NCBI GenBank assembly: GCA_038049695.1
Contig: CP142451.1
Location: 10,600,001 to 10,664,000, forward strand
Direction: 5' to 3'
Source of the DNA: Cinnamomum chago
Taxonomy: Eukaryota > Streptophyta > Magnoliopsida > Laurales > Lauraceae
Length of the DNA stretch: 64,000 nt
The notes beneath the pieces are model-generated. The model did no database searches. It was given only the letters and a program-made list of their open reading frames with translations, and was not told the DNA's origin. Shown one piece after another: positions 49,001 to 60,609 of this stretch. How positions within the stretch are numbered: the stretch's first letter is position 1; every line of letters starts with the position of its first letter. Both the position numbers and the translations under genes were made by a program.

Positions 49001-52000
49001 ATGCATAAAAAGTTGACAAATTAGAGGTTCCAAAACAGAATCTAGTGCAAGAGCAGCTTCCTTCAGTTTGAACTCACGTTGATTGCAATCATGCCCCTGG
49101 AACCCAAGAAAGCAGTCACACTTCCCATCGATACAATCACCATTGAAATTACATGAGCTAGGACACTGGCCATATATGGGCACTTGCAGATTACCACATA
49201 GTTCATGATAGGCAGGACAGATCAGTTCACCTACAATACAAACAAATAGAACCTCTCAATCTTAGAGAGAAAATAGCAGGTTACGGCGAAAACAGATAAT
49301 GTTGCTTCCCTCTTTTTGAATGGTGATAACAATGCATCCTTACCATTAAAAGCAGGAAATTGAACAGGTCCGCCAGCTTCGGGACATACTTTCCAAATCC
49401 CGTCAACAGCAACCTAAATAAAGCCAAATGCAAGAACAGAAAGAAGCTTTTGAGATGAAGAATCTTAGGCAAGAAACAACAGGAAAAAATGTGGTCAATA
49501 TGAATATGTTAAGATGAATGAAGCAACATCAGTGACAGAATTAAGGATGTGTACATAAAGGAAACCAATGGGAGGACCCAACAGGAGAGAAAAACTTAAT
49601 TTGAGGTCATACATAAAAGATTAATAATAAGCACCCCAGTATTACGCACTACAAATTTCATGGAATAGAAGTGACAGACAAATAACAATTAACATAAAGT
49701 CGTAGTACACATTTTAGGTTTTGCAATGAAAAAGAACATAGCTTCAAATAGTAGAACTTGCAAAGTTGGCCCCAGAATTGACGGGATAAGGCTTTGATCA
49801 CAATAACAACATTATATTATTATTATATAAGCAGAGAATATACACATTACATATCAAGCATATAACCTTCCACAACCTTTTGAAACTATTAAAATTCAAA
49901 GGCGTAACTACATTGCCAGAAGTTTCTTCAATGTCACGACCTAATGCAAGCTAGTAGCTTCTCAGAGTGAGAAAGAAGTTTGCTTAAAGCAAAATTCAGG
50001 AACACAAGAATACTGTTCAAGAGAATAAATATAGGCCAGTTTCCATGAGAAACAATTTACATCTTGACCTTATCATTGGAATAATCATTTCATTGTGGAA
50101 TCCACTATTTAGGCCAGACAGACTTTGAGGACTAAGCTGGTGAGTCATTCCACCAGCATTTTCCTAAAGTCTGCAATTTTCAAATGGGATGACTTTACCA
50201 AGTAACTGAATTCACCTAACATGAAAGCAGGCAGGCAAGTATCCTAGTAACAGTAAACAGCAAACTAGCCTCATATTCTTCAATCTCTGGACCTCTCTCG
50301 TGATGGGAATATGCCTTACCAATGCCCATGCTGGTTCGGCTTCAGCTGTCCCTTATTGTATTTAATTAAAAACCAATATGAGGCCAAGACCAAGACATTT
50401 TAAAATGAAAACTGTATAAGTAGGGACTCATATATGCATACCTCTAGAGAGTTGTTAATGCATCGATGCTGATAACAACCATTCCCTTGAGTCATGGAAC
50501 CCCGGACAAACCCAGTACGCACCAGGGATGAAGCCATACACCTGCGTAAGTAGATAAACATCATCAGTTGATGCTGAGGCTGGTATGAACATGCAAAGAT
50601 CCAAGATTGGTGCTGCTTTTGACCTTGAACTACTTCCTCGCACTTCCCCCAACATTCTGTCAGGTGCTCGTGCACTGTTTGTGTCCATACATGAACCATC
50701 AGAATAAGCAACAAAATACGTGCAATAATCAGCCAACGATGACTGGCCACCTGCATAATCCAAGAAATGTAGTGTTTTAATATAGCTCTACAGTCTATAG
50801 GATAGATGATACATTTGATTAAAAATTTGGAGACTGCAAAGAATGGAGTGAATTTTCCACTCAGGGGGGCAGGCAGCAATATGTATTAAGAGAGAAAAAA
50901 CTCTCTTTCTCTATCTCTCTCCATCTATCTCTATCTATCTATCTCACATCCAAATTTCCATCCCCAGGCTGAAAAGCCCTGTAGATGCACGAAGCTGTAT
51001 GCATCATCTCTGCATCTTGCTCGTAAACTTAACTACAGCAAATCAAACACATCCCCATTTAGAAACTGGAGGGTACTGTTTTCTGACTTTTACGCCTTAT
51101 ATCATTATAGTATTTTCCGTTGATAATGATATTGGACTGAAAAGATAACAAAAAAAGGAAAGTATCCCACCGATTGGGGATTTTTATCTATACTTCACCC
51201 TGAGCAAATAAAAGAAGGGATAATCATCCATTCTCAGATTAGTCAGACAACCTTTGATCAGGGGCAAGCTCAACACACCCATGAACCTGACTGTCGAGAT
51301 ACCTTTATTGGCCTATTGGGGTTTTTGATCTCTACTTCACCATGAGCAAATAAAAGAATGGATAACCATCCATTCTCATAATAGTCAGACAACCTTTGAT
51401 CAGGGGCAATCTCAACACACCCATGAACCTGACTGTCAAGATAGATAGCAAATGAGCAAATAAGGATACCTTTATTAGCCTGTGGAAAGTAGCGGGCCCA
51501 TTGCGGAAGGTCACCACTATAGCTTACAATTGGACAGTACCCTTCTGCCTCTCTATTATATGTACAGCCTGACAACTGTGTTGTGTTGCAGTGGTATGCC
51601 CCCTTCCACTGATTGCAAGGAGAGGTTACAAACTCAGTTCCTTGGTTGTGACCCCAATCAAGGCGGTCTGCCATGCTATAGTTAGCTTGGTACCATCCAC
51701 TATCCTCCAACAAAGCCAGAGTCATCTTTGAAACAACTGACCTTGTATCCACTGACCCTGTCATTATCTCGTTCATCAGAAGTCTTTTCTCCCAATGCGA
51801 CCCTGCAAGTAAATCATGCAATATTTATTTTGTTGACAGACTATCAAATGCAAACACTCAAGGGACGTGCACATATAATGAGGATAAGTGTTAGATGTAT
51901 ATATCTTAGTTATCAAGCTCTATATCTATGATGCCCTAACAAGGCAAGAGCACACCATGGCCATAAGTTCCGACATTTATAGAAGAAGGTATATATTTTT

Positions 52001-55000
52001 TAACATTCTATAAATGATATTTCCACTGATGAATGCCTAAACAGGTCCACCAACACCTAAACTCGCCAAAACCTGACTTGGTTTTGAATCTATAAGCACC
52101 AACCCTCCCAAATATACCAAAACCGTTATCAAAACCCATCCCAATAGGTGTGGGTCAGTGCAGGTTATCTGTTTCACCCAATCCATTGCCCTTACCACTT
52201 GGAAGTCTCATATGTCTGTGCCATGTGTGAGAATAAGAAAAGCTGAAGACTAAGTAACTTAATAGAACTGATTCCGTTGGATCCCTCTGCAGATAATAAT
52301 AGTACTGAATCTGAAAAAAGAAGATACCTGATGTGCCCCGTCCACCACCATCTTCCAGCTCTAAGCCAGTAAAATTTTCAGAAAATGCCTGGTCATGACA
52401 GACTAATCATCAATACATATAGAACATAAAACTCACTCATCAAGTGAACCTCTCTTTTTTCCACCTTACATGCAAGTTATCTTCAGGTAGGAAACCCACA
52501 ACCTTCTGGAAATAGTTACTTACCCCATAATGATATCTTGCATGCATCACAACGCGTGGTAGCACCACCCGTGTCACCATCCGCCCTAACTTTTCATCCG
52601 TAGTTTGTATGGTAACCTGGATAGGTAGAAATGAGATTGGATGCTACAGTCAAATATTTATGCCCCGATTAAAGTTTCGGCAAAGAAACATTCTCTTGTA
52701 TTCATAATAAATTAATAACAGGGCCAGTAGAATATTTCATATTTCATACAAAACAAAGATCAATATAAATGAGTCATAATTTAAAACAATGAGACTTGGT
52801 TTTAGAATTTTCATTTAAAAAAAAAAAAACTCTTGGCCATATATTTTCATGACTTTTTTATTTATCATGTTTTGATATCCACGGATAAGAGGATTCCAAT
52901 CTTCTCAGTATTCAATTAAGCTTTGAGAAAGTCTTTTAAGAGAGACTAAAAGAACATTTGATGAGACCACGGGATGATAAACAGAAAAGCAATTTAGCAT
53001 ATTGAAAATATCCAAGCTAATGTTAAAGAAACTTAGATTCAGGCTCGGGAACTTGTTGCTTCAGGTTAGATCAGTTTTGAAGTGGAACTAAATGGATTCT
53101 CAAAAGGATGGACAGGATGCAATGTCCAAGTAATGCACTATACTGGTTGCCACCTACCAATTAAGAAATGAGCTCAAACAGGATTTACCTGGTTACGCCT
53201 TCTTTTCCTCTCATCCCTAAAATGCGCAAAGGCATGAGGATCAAAGCCTAGAACATGCATCACCTAGAAAAAAAAAAATTGTAAATCAGTTAAGAAATTA
53301 ACCACTACATTATATTTTCACGCTAATTCTTTGATGAAATATCTGCTAACCTCATGTATCAGAGTAGCTGAAAGCAGAGTCTCTGCTTCAGCTGTCAGGT
53401 GGCGAGGAGCGACATTCACATGCCCTGCAGAAAGAATAGAGCTAATATTAGAAGAAATTTAGATCTATGCAAAAGAACATGAGTTGTTAGGACAATTGTC
53501 AAGCAAAGAAAAGGCGGCCCAAAAAAGTCACCAGCAATTGCACGACCCCATTGATCCCGCTCACATGCCACTGCCCAAGCAAGAGTATTACCCGTTGTAG
53601 GTCTTGTGGTTACTAAAAGAACTAAGTCCGCATCAGCAACACCCTCTGCAAAGTAAAAAGATATGACCAGAGTCAGAGTTCAAACAAAATACAACCATAA
53701 CAGTTGAGAGGACTGGAAACCTTCTACAGCCTCTGCATGGCAAGAGAGGTATGGACACTGACAAACTGGGTTTTTCTTTCATTTTTTCCCCTCAAAATGT
53801 TTATCAACATATATTAGTTCATATGAATATGAAACGAAAAAAGTATATCCATAAATTCCAGAAAGATACAATTAGATGAGATGGTGTTCTCTGGCTGGTT
53901 CTGTAGTTACTGAAAAGCATTCCCCTTCTAACATATCAAGTTAGTAAAAATACCTTCTACATATTCACGTGGAAGTTGTACCCCGCCATCCTGGCCGCAT
54001 GCAGAGTACCCACTCAATCGCAGGTTCCCCTTCACAGGCTCAACAGCCAAAGCCCTTCTAAACCAGTCTACTGTTTGCCCCAAAGCCTGCTCAAAATAAT
54101 TTCATCGATTAGTGACCTAGCAAATAACAACATACTAATTGTTCAACAACTCCCCAAATGAGAAGAATTAAAATCGCCCTATTTAATTCTGCCATTATGG
54201 TTGTTTAATCTTTCAGGGTGTGTTTTGAAGTGCCACAATCACTCTACAAAGGATCATGTACTCTCAGTTGAACAAACAGTTATCCATTCTGCCTTGCCAG
54301 ACTCAAAACAAATATCTGGCATGTTTCAGATCTAACCAGACATGAATAACAGATAAGTATCCAATATTCCTGTGTACCCAAATTCCTTCAGAGATCAAAA
54401 CACACACTAGTATAGCATTGCCACATAACTTCTTGACTTTTCATAGCTTCATGATTCCCACACAAATCTATGGGTTTTTTTTTTTTTTTCTGCAACGCAA
54501 ATCTACAAATGACATGCACAAAGCTGTTTTTGTGAAATTAAAAAAAAAAAAATAGCACTTAGGTAAGAAATAACACCTTGCGAAGGCGATGCTTCTTGTC
54601 TTCCTCAGATATATCTTCCAAAGTACAATTATACCAGCAATCTCCATAAACTGGAGGATCACCATGAGGATTACATGCAGGCAAGCCAGGAACTGAAGTT
54701 ACAGGAGGTTCTCCAAGCTGAAAAGAAATATGGTCAATAAAAAGTTCATATAAATCCAACTTTAAGCAACACAAAGATGCATAAGTATCATTTAAAATGA
54801 CAAATGGTTGTGGGGTCAAGTCATGTTAGTGGTCCCAAAAAAAAACGTAACAGTTAAAACCCATCACCCACCTTCACAACATCTCCAACACTGCGACAAT
54901 CTCTATCATGAGAGTGCCCAACAGCATCATAATTTAGAAATATTCTAATGGGCTCCCTCACATCCTTCTGCAGCTCCAACAGTTGTGAAACTCCAAGCAA

Positions 55001-56906
55001 TGTCCGCCGCCCCTTCCGTTGATGGGTTTCCAAGTAATTGGCCTCCTTGTAAACTTGAGGAGAAACCGAATACTCCTTTCGACCTGGTCGTCGCCTCTGA
55101 TCAAGTATCTGATCATGGATGCAGGAATGCGAGAGAATGTGATTTCCCCCTAATTCAGAACCATGCCAATGTAAGTGGCGCTCTTGGGATTTGGCCTCAG
55201 TTCCTTCAATGCAGATCAGCAGAAACACAACCTAAAGAAAAAGGAAAAGGATAGCAAACATAAACAATCAGAATTGTAGTGGGGATTAAAACAACCAAAG
55301 AAACCACATTTTTTAATTTTAGAAAGGTCTATAATCCTAAACAAAGCCCAAATCCAAGACTTCAGACCACAGATGATGAAATAAAAACAATAAGGAATCC
55401 TACCAGGTCCTTGCGCACAACGCAAATAACAACTAAAGGGATGATTTTGGCAGATAGATAGTATTGCATTCCACTAAGCATTCAAGGCAGCGTGGCAAAA
55501 CAATAGCCACACTGGGCAGGATAGTTATTTTTTCAGGCATTCCCTCTGAAATCAACACCTGTGGTGTAGGATGAACAAAAAAGATACTGGTTTGGGTGGA
55601 AAAGCATCACATCTGTCCCTCTTCCCAGGAGAGACTCTAGTGCGCCCTAAATCTCTATTTTAATAAACAACAAATATAACCAAATATATATAGTAAACAT
55701 ATAGTCCAGCTTTGGAACCAAAGACCAAATGCTAATTCAACAAAATTTGAAAATTAATGCAAACTTCTAATTCTCCTTCCTCGAAAATTTACAAGACACA
55801 ACAAAATAGAATCAACAAAAGTCCCACAGCCATCGATGATTTTTTTTTCTTTTAAGTGAGCTGACTTGAACGTGCAACTTTGTGGTTACAGCAATGAGCA
55901 CCTCCCAATCTGCTACAGAATCTCGACATACAGATCACCTACTGATTTTCAAACTTCAAAGCAGTTCTACAACATGAGATTTTCAAGAAAATGCCAGCCT
56001 AATATCCAATTTTACCAGGCGGCATCACAAGAAGTTTCTTTTTCAGTTTTTCTTTTCTTTTTCCCTTTTCCCTTTTTTCATATCAAACTAAATGCAGACA
56101 ATGAACAAGAAAAAGAAACCCAAATCTGAGTAAACGCATGAAATTTCAGCAGATCAATAAAATCAGGTGAACAATACCTCAGAAGCGCGCACACGCAAAA
56201 AAAAAAAAAAAAACTCGCATTTGTGCGACCAGGAAAGATGATAATTTCCTTCTACCAAATAAAAATAAAAATACAGAAAGATGATAATTTCAACAAAATG
56301 CCAAAAGATCAGAGAACTCTAAAAATCCCAATACCCAACAACAACAATCCTTTCAGTTTTCCATTTGTACCCAAAGTGCAGCATAAAACAGAAAGGGCAA
56401 AAGGAAGAACCCCAAATCTGGACTTGCATCATGAAAACAAAATCTATTACAAGTAAATATCACTAAACCTAAAAACTAGGAACACTCAAAACAATTTCTT
56501 TCAGCAATTCCTCATACCTCCCCAAAGTATGACTTCACAAAAGCCTGCCAGCAACATAAAAATTCTACCTTTACGCCCTGTCCAAAACAAAAACCCAAAA
56601 TCCCCAATATAACCAGCTAAAACTTGTAATTGAAAGAGCATTCAACACCCAAAAAGCAATAAAAGCCCATGTAAGCATACATTTGCACCACATTACCGCA
56701 TACGATTAGCAACAGATCACACAAAATCTGAAATTTAATCCAAATTCTCACTACCCCACCAAAAACCAACAACAATAAACCAAATCTCCATACCTGAACA
56801 AAGCCCCAGATCACCAAAAACAAAAACAAAAAAAAAAGCTCACCTCAACAAGTGCCGGTCCCAAATCAACCCATTTCCGAAATCTCCTTGAGGCCTTCCT
56901 CTCCAT
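46080..56906 (-). CDS. Leishmanolysin-like (M8) zinc metalloendopeptidase
   Basis: Zinc endopeptidase of family M8, probably in the secretory pathway or at the cell surface; plant substrates are unknown. Complete: 17 exons, 2526 nt, 841 residues. Exons: 56844-56906, 54872-55231, 54577-54717, 53954-54086, 53532-53645, 53351-53424, 53189-53263, 52524-52616, 52328-52388, 51470-51802, 50624-50750, 50442-50541, 49344-49413, 49078-49230, 48381-48476, 46992-47308, 46080-46295. All junctions are GT-AG and in phase. The start has an in-frame TAG directly before it. A hydrophobic signal/anchor ([14 protein letters not shown]) covers about 18-31. The zinc site is [10 protein letters not shown] at 294-303 with the third His in GSHWE at about 374. 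Cys-rich EGF-like repeats follow, then a Cys-rich tail ending SLYSSS. No C-terminal membrane helix is seen. The Arabidopsis single-copy homologue has about the same length. Confidence 0.95.
46992..49230 (-). other. M8 protease exons 14-16: EGF-like repeats
   Basis: Three cysteine-rich units in a row: [20 protein letters not shown], then [19 protein letters not shown], then [17 protein letters not shown]. Their spacing matches EGF-like modules found C-terminal to the peptidase domain in plant members. Exon 15 (96 nt) is almost exactly one module. Confidence 0.85.
48019..48145 (-). mobile_element. SINE-like retroposon in M8 protease intron 15
   Basis: A 127-bp insert ends on the minus strand in a poly(A) (T-run at 48019-48029). 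It is flanked by a 12-bp imperfect duplication, AGGAACCTATAG (48007-48018) and AGGATCCTACAG (48146-48157). A B-box-like palindrome, GGGATCGATCCC, lies in the middle. Class is inferred. Confidence 0.5.
49752..49815 (+). mobile_element. RTE-type 3' tail in M8 protease intron 12
   Basis: AAGTTGGCCCCAGAATTGAC followed by GGGATAAGGCTTTGATCACA and (AAT/ATT)n. This is the shared RTE tail with no coding part. Confidence 0.5.
51173..51480 (-). repeat. Imperfect tandem duplication covering the end of M8 protease exon 10 and its splice donor
   Basis: Copy 1 is 51173-51314 and copy 2 is 51315 to about 51480. They share long blocks (ATTGGGG, GAGCAAATAAAAGAA, GTCAGACAACCTTTGATCAG, CACACCCATGAACCTGACTG, ATACCTTTATT). 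Copy 2 has about 22 extra bases (51443-51464). The right edge of copy 2 is the true end of exon 10 and its donor. Copy 1 therefore carries a second exon end and donor (51303/51302) in intron 10. Use of the second donor would add 167 nt and shift the frame. Confidence 0.9.
51470..53424 (-). other. M8 protease exons 6-10: catalytic zinc region
   Basis: Exon 6 ends with ...LIHE and exon 7 begins [12 protein letters not shown], so the zinc motif HEXXH is split by intron 6. Exon 10 supplies [16 protein letters not shown], which contains the third zinc His and the Met of the M8 Met-turn region. All ligands and the catalytic Glu295 are present, so the protease should be active. Confidence 0.9.
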
Positions 56907-57310
56907 CTATCATCAAGTAGTAACAACGATGGCGAAGAAACCCCCCAAATCCGATCTCCATCAAAACCAGAACGGTTCCTTCATCGACTCCAGTTCCTCA
57001 CAAATCCGCCGATTCCACGGCATTCTTCGAATCTCTCTCGTCCTAGAAATGCAGAAATACCAGAGCAGAAGAAATGTCACGAAACCCAGATACCGCTCAA
57101 GCTTAGAGAGAGAGGAAAAAACCCAGTGAAAACTAAAATCCGCGCTTGGGAGAAGGAAAACCGCTTTGCGAGTAATACAAGCGGTTTTGTACGGAAAAGC
57201 GGATTTCAGTTCAAAAAGGAGGAGTGAAGAGGTCAGAGTGGAAACAGGCAATCGCAGACAGGAGGCAAAAACAGAAAAAAACATTTAACGATCGCAATAC
57301 ACGGATATAT
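56907..57310 (-). promoter_or_regulatory. 5' leader and proximal promoter of the M8 protease
   Basis: CT/AG-rich sequence directly upstream of the start codon, less AT-rich than the surroundings. No clear TATA box was found. Open frames here on either strand (66 and 107 codons) are low in complexity and match nothing I recognise. Confidence 0.35.
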
Positions 57311-57533
57311 TGTCACTGATTTCTTCTCACGTGAAAAGACCAGATAATTTACGTTCTACCCCTTGTAGATTTTTATTATGTAGATGTTTTCAATTTTACA
57401 TATCAGCCGTGCTACATAGCCCGACTGGGGGACCAAATTCGGGCCCGGTCCCCCATGAGGACCGTTGGATCCTAGCATCGGACTTTCCCTTTATATATAA
57501 CCATGATTTCATTATGGTAGTGGATTTTTCTTT

Positions 57534-57575
57534 TTCCTTTTTTTTTTTTTTTTTTTTCTTTTTTTTTTTTTTTTG
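57534..57575. repeat. Long T-rich low-complexity run
   Basis: An almost pure T tract with two C interruptions, in the distal upstream region of the M8 protease gene. It may be a retroposon tail, but no TSD was found. Confidence 0.7.
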
Positions 57576-57599
57576 CTAACGGAGGATTCACATCCCTTA

Positions 57600-57929
57600 G
57601 AACCTGTTTGGATAGCCAAAAAATGAAGTAGAGTGAAGTTAAATGGGCCATAACAGTCTAAAATTCCAACTCTACCTTGTTTGGATGAGTCTGGCCCAAT
57701 AGATGAAGTAATATTGTGAAGCCACATGTACTCCATTTCACTTCAACTCAAAATACTTAAATTTTCTTGAGTAAAAGTTGATTCTACTCCAAAACTTAAT
57801 TTCAAAATAAGTATCCAAATGGAGTGAAGTGAAGTACTCTACTTTAATTTCAACCTATTTCTCTTCACTCCACTTCACATATGAAATCCACTTCATTTTA
57901 CTCCACTCCTCATTTATCCAAATAGGCCC
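57600..57929. mobile_element. MITE of the CCTGTTTGGATA family, copy 2
   Basis: A 330-bp unit with termini GAACCTGTTTGGATAGCC and, inward from the right, GGGCCTATTTGGATAAATG. TTA lies on both sides (57597-57599 and 57930-57932), as expected for PIF/Harbinger. It is the best bounded of the three copies. Confidence 0.8.
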
Positions 57930-59345
57930 TTAGGGCTGAACTAATTCCTCCGGCCCAAAGAGAAGTCAGATAAAACCCCTATGGCCCCTAGGTAATAGCA
58001 CTAGTTGATTCAACCTTCGATTTCTGAAGAGGGGAATCGATGATCTATACCAAGACCTTCAATTCCGAAAAAGAGGAGAATCATAGTCCTGACCACTTTG
58101 CCAACTCCTTGGGGTTAAGCAATAGTATGTTATTAACAAAGAGAACTCTCAAAGTTATAAGAGACTTAGCCTGCCTCCCACTCCTAATTTCTGGCATCGA
58201 TAAGAAGACCAAAGTACATGGCACATGCAGTGCACTACGTAAAAGAAATAGCTCTAATCAAGTAATTACAACTGAGACCAAATAAAGTTCAAAAAACACA
58301 TAAGCCCACAGCTCGGGAGCAATCACAAGTGACCCACAGGGCCACAACTCAAGTCAAAGCAACATAGCCCAGGAGGCTGCAACCAAGCACAAGCATAGGA
58401 TAAAATTCAATAACTAATAATCAACTTTGCATTTATGCTTATTTGTCTCGTTTAGCCTATTTTTGGGAAGTTGGAGTGATTTAGTACATTTTGTATTAAA
58501 GTATACCAGTTTCCTTAAATTTAGTCTCATTCAGAGTAGATGTGATACTGATGCATAAAAATATAAATTATTGAAATTTAAAGAATTTAATAAGAGTTAG
58601 TCTGTTGACCTTGGTTTGTTTGAATCAGATTAAGATTATGAAAGATTCCATCTAATATTTTTTTTTTATAATAAAAGAAAGTGTCAGAAGAGATTGCAAG
58701 TTAAGGTGGTTGATTGGTTTTGGAGATTAAATGGAGGAGGTTTTTTGTGAAAGTTAAGAAGTTGGGTCGTTATTTATAATTATCAAAAAGGCAAAGGCTA
58801 TTTATGTAAAAGAAACAAGCCCATTCCGAAGAGTAAGGATCCTGATATTTGTACCAAAAGCCACTGTAATTCACTGCATGATCAAAGACAGATGCTTTGT
58901 AAAAGTGTTTATAGAGCTTACGTGGCATGCGCATGTCCATAGATCAAATCCTAGCGGTCCATCAGGTGGGACGCACATGTGATTTACATTGACATGGGAA
59001 ATCTAGGGAAAGGTTGCATGGAATATGGACGGTCGATGTGTTGTTTTTTTTTACTCTGACTCTACTTTTCACTAGTGGTCCAGTGGTCAGTTTTGCCAGT
59101 GTGTTTTGGCCATAATTAGAGGACACTGTGTAGTGGGACCCACCATTAGGGACACACTTAGAATTTGGAAGTTGACAGCCACCGACGCGCAACAAGTGGA
59201 CCAGGCTCTTCTTACGGTGGGCCCCATCTATCTGTGTAGACTATACACCTACTTCTTCATGGCGATTACCATAGATGTATATATACTAAGGAATCTACCC
59301 AGGAAAGTGGACCCCACCTGATTGGACACAAAAGCTAAAGCCTTG
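57930..59345. other. Intergenic DNA; no gene seen
   Basis: AT-rich sequence with short open frames only (up to 81 codons). The segment 58940-59330 has GTGGGACCCACC-type motifs common in the repeats of this window, but no clear termini. Confidence 0.45.
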
Positions 59346-59349
59346 AGCA

Positions 59350-59830
59350 CAAGGATGGGCAGGGCTGTAAATTGGGGTGAAAAAAAAAACTGATAAACAG
59401 CCAAACTGATTCACACCAATGGAATCAGTTTTGTAGTAGATCGATTCGGTGAAGATTTAAATTTCCTTCATACCGTTTCATTCGGATTAATTTCGATTTA
59501 AAGGTGTGGTTAAACCGTTCAAATCGAACCGAATCAATTATATAAATATATATTTTTTATAAAATATATATAGAAATATGAAAAAATACTTAAAAAATAC
59601 TCAAATCCTCACTTCGTTACTTAAAGTCCAACATCTCTTACCACTTAAACTTCCATTTTTTTTTAAATAAAATAAAAACAAATGAACCGTAACGAAACCG
59701 AACCAGTTTGACTTGAGCACATGGGTAGTTCTGATCGGTTTGATTTAGAAAAATAGAAAACCAATGAATTCGGTTTGGTTGATGGTTTTCCATCTAAATC
59801 GATCTGAACTGCTCATGTACACCCACCCCT
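59350..59830. mobile_element. Candidate hAT-like element
   Basis: The left end CAGGGCTGTAAATTGGGGTG and the right end, read inward (TAGGGGTGGGTGTACATGAG), resemble hAT termini of the TAGGGRTG type. The interior has repeated AACCGAATC/AAACCGTTC motifs. No TSD was found. Confidence 0.45.
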
Positions 59831-60330
59831 ACCTATAAATCATCTGTCATAAGTTGTAAAGTTTGTAACCAAAATCTCATTTTAAAAGGACTTAGGACCT
59901 TTTATTAGGATTGATTGCATGTGGGCTTGTAGGTTTTATAAAGGATCAATTGATTCAAGTCCTGCAGTTTGGCGATGACCAGTGCATGTAGGCGGACTGT
60001 TATTCTAAGCCGGTTGGATTTCATAGACCACGTTTGGCAAAGAGACAAGGAATTCGTACCTTTGAGGAATCCTCATTGCTGTTTGTGGAATAGCGGCTCC
60101 TTGGTGAGGTTTCACATTGACAGCAACGTGTACAGTTGCATATAGTTGATAATATTTTGTATAATTGTGTAAATCTACAAAAATAAGGATTTTTAAATTA
60201 TATCGGATATGAAAATCCTCTTTACTGCTCAAATCCTCCTGAATTTATAATTACCAAATGTGGATTTTTTACTATTTTAAGAAAAAATTGGTGAGAAATC
60301 TCCTAAGATTTGATTGCCGAAAGCAACCTT

Positions 60331-60605
60331 GGACCTGTTTGGATAAATGAGGATTCAAGTAAAATGAAGTGAATTTCACATGAGGAGTGAAGTGGAGAAG
60401 AAGTAAGTTGAAGTTAAAGTATAGTATAGAGTATAATTCACTTTTATTTAAAGAAATTGAAATATTTAGGGTTGAAGTGAGATGAACTATATATGGCTGA
60501 AAATAATACTTCATCTATTAGGTCAGATAGAATAGAGTTGAAATTTTAAACTATTAGGGCTTATTTAATTTTTCTCTATTCTATTTTTTGCCTATCCAAA
60601 CTGGA
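60331..60605. mobile_element. MITE of the CCTGTTTGGATA family, copy 3 (inverted)
   Basis: It starts GGACCTGTTTGGATAAATGA and ends GCCTATCCAAACTGG. The sequence follows copy 2 in reverse complement (AAATGAAGTGAATTTCACAT, GGAGTGAAGTGGAG). It is about 55 bp shorter than copy 2. Confidence 0.7.
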
Positions 60606-60609
60606 TCGA

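Noticed and set aside
50400..50879. 159-codon frame overlapping M8 protease exons 11 and 12
   Set aside because: It is a shifted frame across two exons and an 82-base intron. The conserved frame ([18 protein letters not shown]...) is the other one.
51270..51821. 183-codon open frame that runs through exon 10 of the M8 protease into the intron
   Set aside because: Only the part up to 51470 matches the family. The extension lies in the tandem duplication and has no counterpart in the homologues I know; the next conserved exon is 50624-50750.
56929..57129. 66-codon plus-strand frame upstream of the M8 protease, suggesting a divergent gene
   Set aside because: It overlaps the 5' leader of the protease gene, is low in complexity and matches no family.
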